A program made the translations under genes and the position numbers. Below the pieces are notes generated by a model. The model searched no databases. It saw only the letters and a program-made list of their open reading frames with translations, and had not been told where the DNA came from. 23,611 bases of DNA from positions 1-23,611 of the forward strand of contig SLDE01000071.1 of assembly GCA_007125455.1 (NCBI GenBank). Direction: 5' to 3'. This document shows positions 21,146-23,611 of the stretch, one piece after another (the stretch's first letter is position 1; every line of letters starts with the position of its first letter). The DNA is from Ectothiorhodospiraceae bacterium (GTDB taxonomy: Bacteria > Pseudomonadota > Gammaproteobacteria > Thiohalomonadales > Thiohalomonadaceae).

Positions 21146-22282
21146 CTATTCGTCCCTGCGTAGCTCGTCGGGGATGGGCAGATCATCCAGCGGTGTCTGC
21201 TCAGGGCTCTGGTAGCCGCTGCTCTGGCGGAGTTGGTAGACATAGGCCAGTACCTGGGCCACGGCGCGGTAGAGGCCGTCGGGGATGGGCTCATCCAATT
21301 CGGTACTGTGGTATAGGGCCCGTGCCAGCGGGGGGGCGGAGAGCACCGGCACTTCGTGCTCGACCGCCAGGGAGCGGATGCGGGTGGCGATCAGATCGGA
21401 GCCCTTGGCCACCACTATCGGGGCATTCATATTGAGCGCATCGTAGCGCAGTGCCACCGCGTAGTGGGTCGGGTTGGTGACCACCACATCGGCACTGGGC
21501 ACCTTATCCATCATGCGACGTTGGGCCATCTCCATCTGGATACGACGCTGGCGCATCTTGACCTCGGGGCTGCCTTCGGTCTGTTTGTGTTCGTCCTTGA
21601 CCTCCTGCTTGGTCATCTTCATCTGGCGTGCGTGGTCCCACAGCTGGAAGGGGATATCGATCGCCGCCACCAGTAGCAGTGAGGAGGCGATGATCAGAAA
21701 GGCCCACACCAAGATATTGCCCGCATGGGCCATCGCCGTCGGCAGCGACTCACGCCCCATCTGCATCAGATCGTCAGAGTAAAAATTCATCACCGACAGG
21801 CCGACAATGGCCACCAGCACAAACTTGGCCAGACCCTTGAACATCTCCATCAGCCCGCGCCAGGCGAATACCCGCTTAAGCCCCTTGATCGGGTTGAGCT
21901 TTTCGCCCTTGAAGGCGATCGCCTTGGCGGAGAGGGAAAAACCACCCAGCACGATATTGGATAGCACCGCCATAATGATCATCAGGATGAATAGTGGCAG
22001 CATCACCAGAAAGCCATCTTCGACGGTACGGGCGAGGTTGAGCACCATCGCCCCCTCATCGAAGGCCGCCTCACGTGGAAAGGTGAAGTTGCGCCGTATC
22101 AGCTCGGCCAGGCCGCGGATGAAACTGTCCCCCATGGCGATGAACAGCGCCGCCGCAGCGACCAGTGCCGAGACCGTGGCCAGCTCCTTGGAGCGGGCGA
22201 TCTGCCCCTTTTCGCGCGCCTCGCGCTCACGCTTGGGGGTGGCTTCTTCCGTTTTGTCCTGACCACTCTCCGACTCGGCCAT
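21146..22282 (-). CDS. flhB: flagellar export switch protein FlhB
   Basis: 378 aa. A charged N-terminus (GQDKTEEATPKREREAREKGQIARSKE, written here as the family's hallmark region of residues 7-33) precedes four membrane helices (~35-215). The cytoplasmic domain contains the autocleavage site NPTH at 270-273 (VVVTNPTHYAVALRY). Cleavage switches export from hook to filament subunits with FliK. A GGGAGG ribosome site lies within the last fliR codons; fliR stops one base before the ATG. The C-terminal domain is paralogous to fhlB at 5994-6281. A tail of about 20 residues past the domain (PEQTPLDDLPIPDELRRDE) is extra. Confidence 0.97.
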   Translation of the reverse strand: MAESESGQDKTEEATPKREREAREKGQIARSKELATVSALVAAAALFIAMGDSFIRGLAELIRRNFTFPREAAFDEGAMVLNLARTVEDGFLVMLPLFILMIIMAVLSNIVLGGFSLSAKAIAFKGEKLNPIKGLKRVFAWRGLMEMFKGLAKFVLVAIVGLSVMNFYSDDLMQMGRESLPTAMAHAGNILVWAFLIIASSLLLVAAIDIPFQLWDHARQMKMTKQEVKDEHKQTEGSPEVKMRQRRIQMEMAQRRMMDKVPSADVVVTNPTHYAVALRYDALNMNAPIVVAKGSDLIATRIRSLAVEHEVPVLSAPPLARALYHSTELDEPIPDGLYRAVAQVLAYVYQLRQSSGYQSPEQTPLDDLPIPDELRRDE

Positions 22283-22283
22283 T

Positions 22284-23060
22284 TCAGCCTCCCATCAACA
22301 GCCGGTTGATCAGTTCAAAACCCTGCTCCAGCACAAAGGAGAACTGCGGGGCGATATTCGGCAGGGTGAAGAAGATCACCACATAGCCCATCATGATCGC
22401 CACCGGAAAGCCGATGGCAAAGATATTAAGCTGGGGGGCGGCGCGGGCCATCACCCCGAAGGACATGTTGACCATCAACAAGGCCACCACGGCGGGCAAG
22501 GCCAACCACAGCGAGGCGGCAAACATCTGGGTACCCCAGTCGGCCAGGGCGAAAAAGCCCTCACGACCCAGCCCCTCCGGCCCCACCGGGAGCAGGCGAA
22601 AGCTCTCCGCCACCATGGCGATAAGGATCAGGTGGCCATCCATCACCAAAAACAGCAGGGTGGTCATGATCACGAACAGCTGACTGAGCACCGGTACCTG
22701 GGTGCCACTTTGCGGATCGATCATCGAGGCAAAGCCCAGGCCCATCTGCATGGCGATCAGCTGCCCACCCGTGACAATGGCGGCGAAGACAAGCATCATC
22801 ACGAAGCCCATCGCCGCGCCGATGATGATCTGTTGCAGGATGATCGCCATCCACGGCCAGGTGAAGGGGAGCGCCAAGGGGGCCTCGGGCAGGGTGGGGG
22901 CGATCACCAGGGTAATGGCAAAGGCGATGATCAGGCGCACCCGCATCGGCACATAGTTGGCGCTGAATACCGGTGCCACCATCACCATCGCCCCGATGCG
23001 GAAGAAGGGCCACAGGAAGCTGCCGAGCCATGCGCTGATCTCCGCCATCGACAGGGTCAT
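22284..23060 (-). CDS. fliR: flagellar export gate protein FliR
   Basis: A 258-aa inner-membrane protein with about six hydrophobic helices, including FLWPFFRIGAMVMVAPVF at the N-terminus, the LQQIIIGAAMGFVMMLVF helix, and the family segment GGQLIAMQMGLGFASMIDPQSG (residues ~97-118). FliR joins FliP5 and FliQ4 in the core of the export gate. It begins four bases after the fliQ stop. Its last codons contain the flhB ribosome site. Confidence 0.96.
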   Translation of the reverse strand: MTLSMAEISAWLGSFLWPFFRIGAMVMVAPVFSANYVPMRVRLIIAFAITLVIAPTLPEAPLALPFTWPWMAIILQQIIIGAAMGFVMMLVFAAIVTGGQLIAMQMGLGFASMIDPQSGTQVPVLSQLFVIMTTLLFLVMDGHLILIAMVAESFRLLPVGPEGLGREGFFALADWGTQMFAASLWLALPAVVALLMVNMSFGVMARAAPQLNIFAIGFPVAIMMGYVVIFFTLPNIAPQFSFVLEQGFELINRLLMGG

Positions 23061-23064
23061 GGCG

Positions 23065-23334
23065 CTAGCCTATCAATAACAGGATGTTATCGAACATTCG
23101 CCGGGTAAAATCGAGCATCATTTGCATCATCCACGGCCCGGCCATCATCAGCACCATAATGGTGACCAGCAGTTTGGGGATGAAGCTCAGGGTCATTTCG
23201 TTAATCTGGGTGGCCGCCTGGAACATCGCCACGATCAGGCCCACCGCCAGGGCCGGCAGCAACACGATCATGATCATCACGATCAACAATTGCAGGGTCT
23301 GTTGGAAAACCGTCAGTACCGCTTCGGGAGTCAT
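23065..23334 (-). CDS. fliQ: flagellar export gate protein FliQ
   Basis: 89 aa, exactly the family size. Two membrane helices (LLIVMIMIVLLPALAVGLIVAMFQA and LLVTIMVLMMAGPWMMQMMLDF) are joined by the conserved TQINEMTLSFIPK loop. It forms part of the FliPQR export gate. A GGAGG ribosome site lies eight bases before the ATG, and fliP ends 13 bases upstream. Confidence 0.97.
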   Translation of the reverse strand: MTPEAVLTVFQQTLQLLIVMIMIVLLPALAVGLIVAMFQAATQINEMTLSFIPKLLVTIMVLMMAGPWMMQMMLDFTRRMFDNILLLIG

Positions 23335-23347
23335 GGGCTTCTCCTCC

Positions 23348-23611
23348 CTATGTCACGTAGAAGCTGGCGGCAAGGGTACTCATCACCAGCGACCAGCCAT
23401 CCACCAGCACGAACAGCATGATCTTAAACGGTAACGAGACGATCATCGGCGAGAGCATCATCATCCCCATCGACATCAGCACACTGGCCACCACCAGGTC
23501 GATCACCAAAAAGGGGATAAACAGCAAAAAGCCGATCTGAAAGGCGGTCTTCAGTTCACTGGTAACGAAGGCCGGCACCAGAACCTGCAAGGGCACATCG
23601 GCAGGGGAGTC
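23348..23611 (-). CDS. fliP: flagellar export gate protein FliP, C-terminal part (5' end beyond window)
   Basis: The last 87 residues of FliP: a VPAFVTSELKTAFQIGFLLF segment, IPFLVIDLVVASVLMSMGMMM and LPFKIMLFVLVDGWSLVMSTLA, all highly conserved. An internal ATG/GTG is not the real start; the gene continues off the right edge. FliP forms the pentameric core of the export gate. It is followed by fliQ. Confidence 0.97.
   Translation of the reverse strand, partial: DSPADVPLQVLVPAFVTSELKTAFQIGFLLFIPFLVIDLVVASVLMSMGMMMLSPMIVSLPFKIMLFVLVDGWSLVMSTLAASFYVT

Overview
The window reads as chromosomal DNA of a GC-rich gammaproteobacterium with a single polar flagellum. The order fliP-fliQ-fliR-flhB / flhA-flhF-fleN / cheY-cheZ-cheA-cheB-motC-motD-parC-parP-cheW-DUF2802, all on the minus strand, is the Pseudomonas/Vibrio-type polar flagellar and chemotaxis layout. 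FlhF and FleN set flagellar position and number, and ParC/ParP place the chemotaxis array at the pole. Purple-sulfur or sulfur-oxidising relatives (Chromatiales-like) are a guess from overall character only.

Left part (1-6281): the start of yebC, serB, a 330-base gap with what looks like a decayed HigB-type toxin gene, and a DUF2797 protein. Next come two pentapeptide-repeat proteins that flank an AMMECR1-domain (AmmeA) gene. One of the pair is secreted; the other is anchored with a GYF_2-like cytoplasmic head. They share the same cysteine brackets around the repeat coil. A plus-strand pair follows: a FliK-like hook-length domain protein and FhlB, a stand-alone copy of the FlhB C-terminal domain.

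Middle (6282-16009): a gene-free stretch with heptamer repeats, one copy of a dispersed repeat and three strong hairpins. Then, read right to left, comes a tight operon from cheY down to cheW, a 54-aa charged small protein, a DUF2802 membrane protein and an unrecognised 221-aa helical protein. CheA has a long Ala/Pro linker with three FliM/CheZ-like 'EFEALLDEL' motifs where a P2 domain would be expected.

Right part (16010-23611): the gap between cheY and fleN is where fliA (sigma-28) sits in the Pseudomonas order. Here it holds instead a 146-bp element with perfect 19-bp inverted ends, whose outer CTAG supplies the fleN stop codon. FleN, FlhF, FlhA, FlhB, FliR, FliQ and partial FliP follow. 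A well-spaced sigma-54 (-24/-12) promoter lies just upstream of flhA, which fits FleQ/sigma-54-driven flagellar expression.
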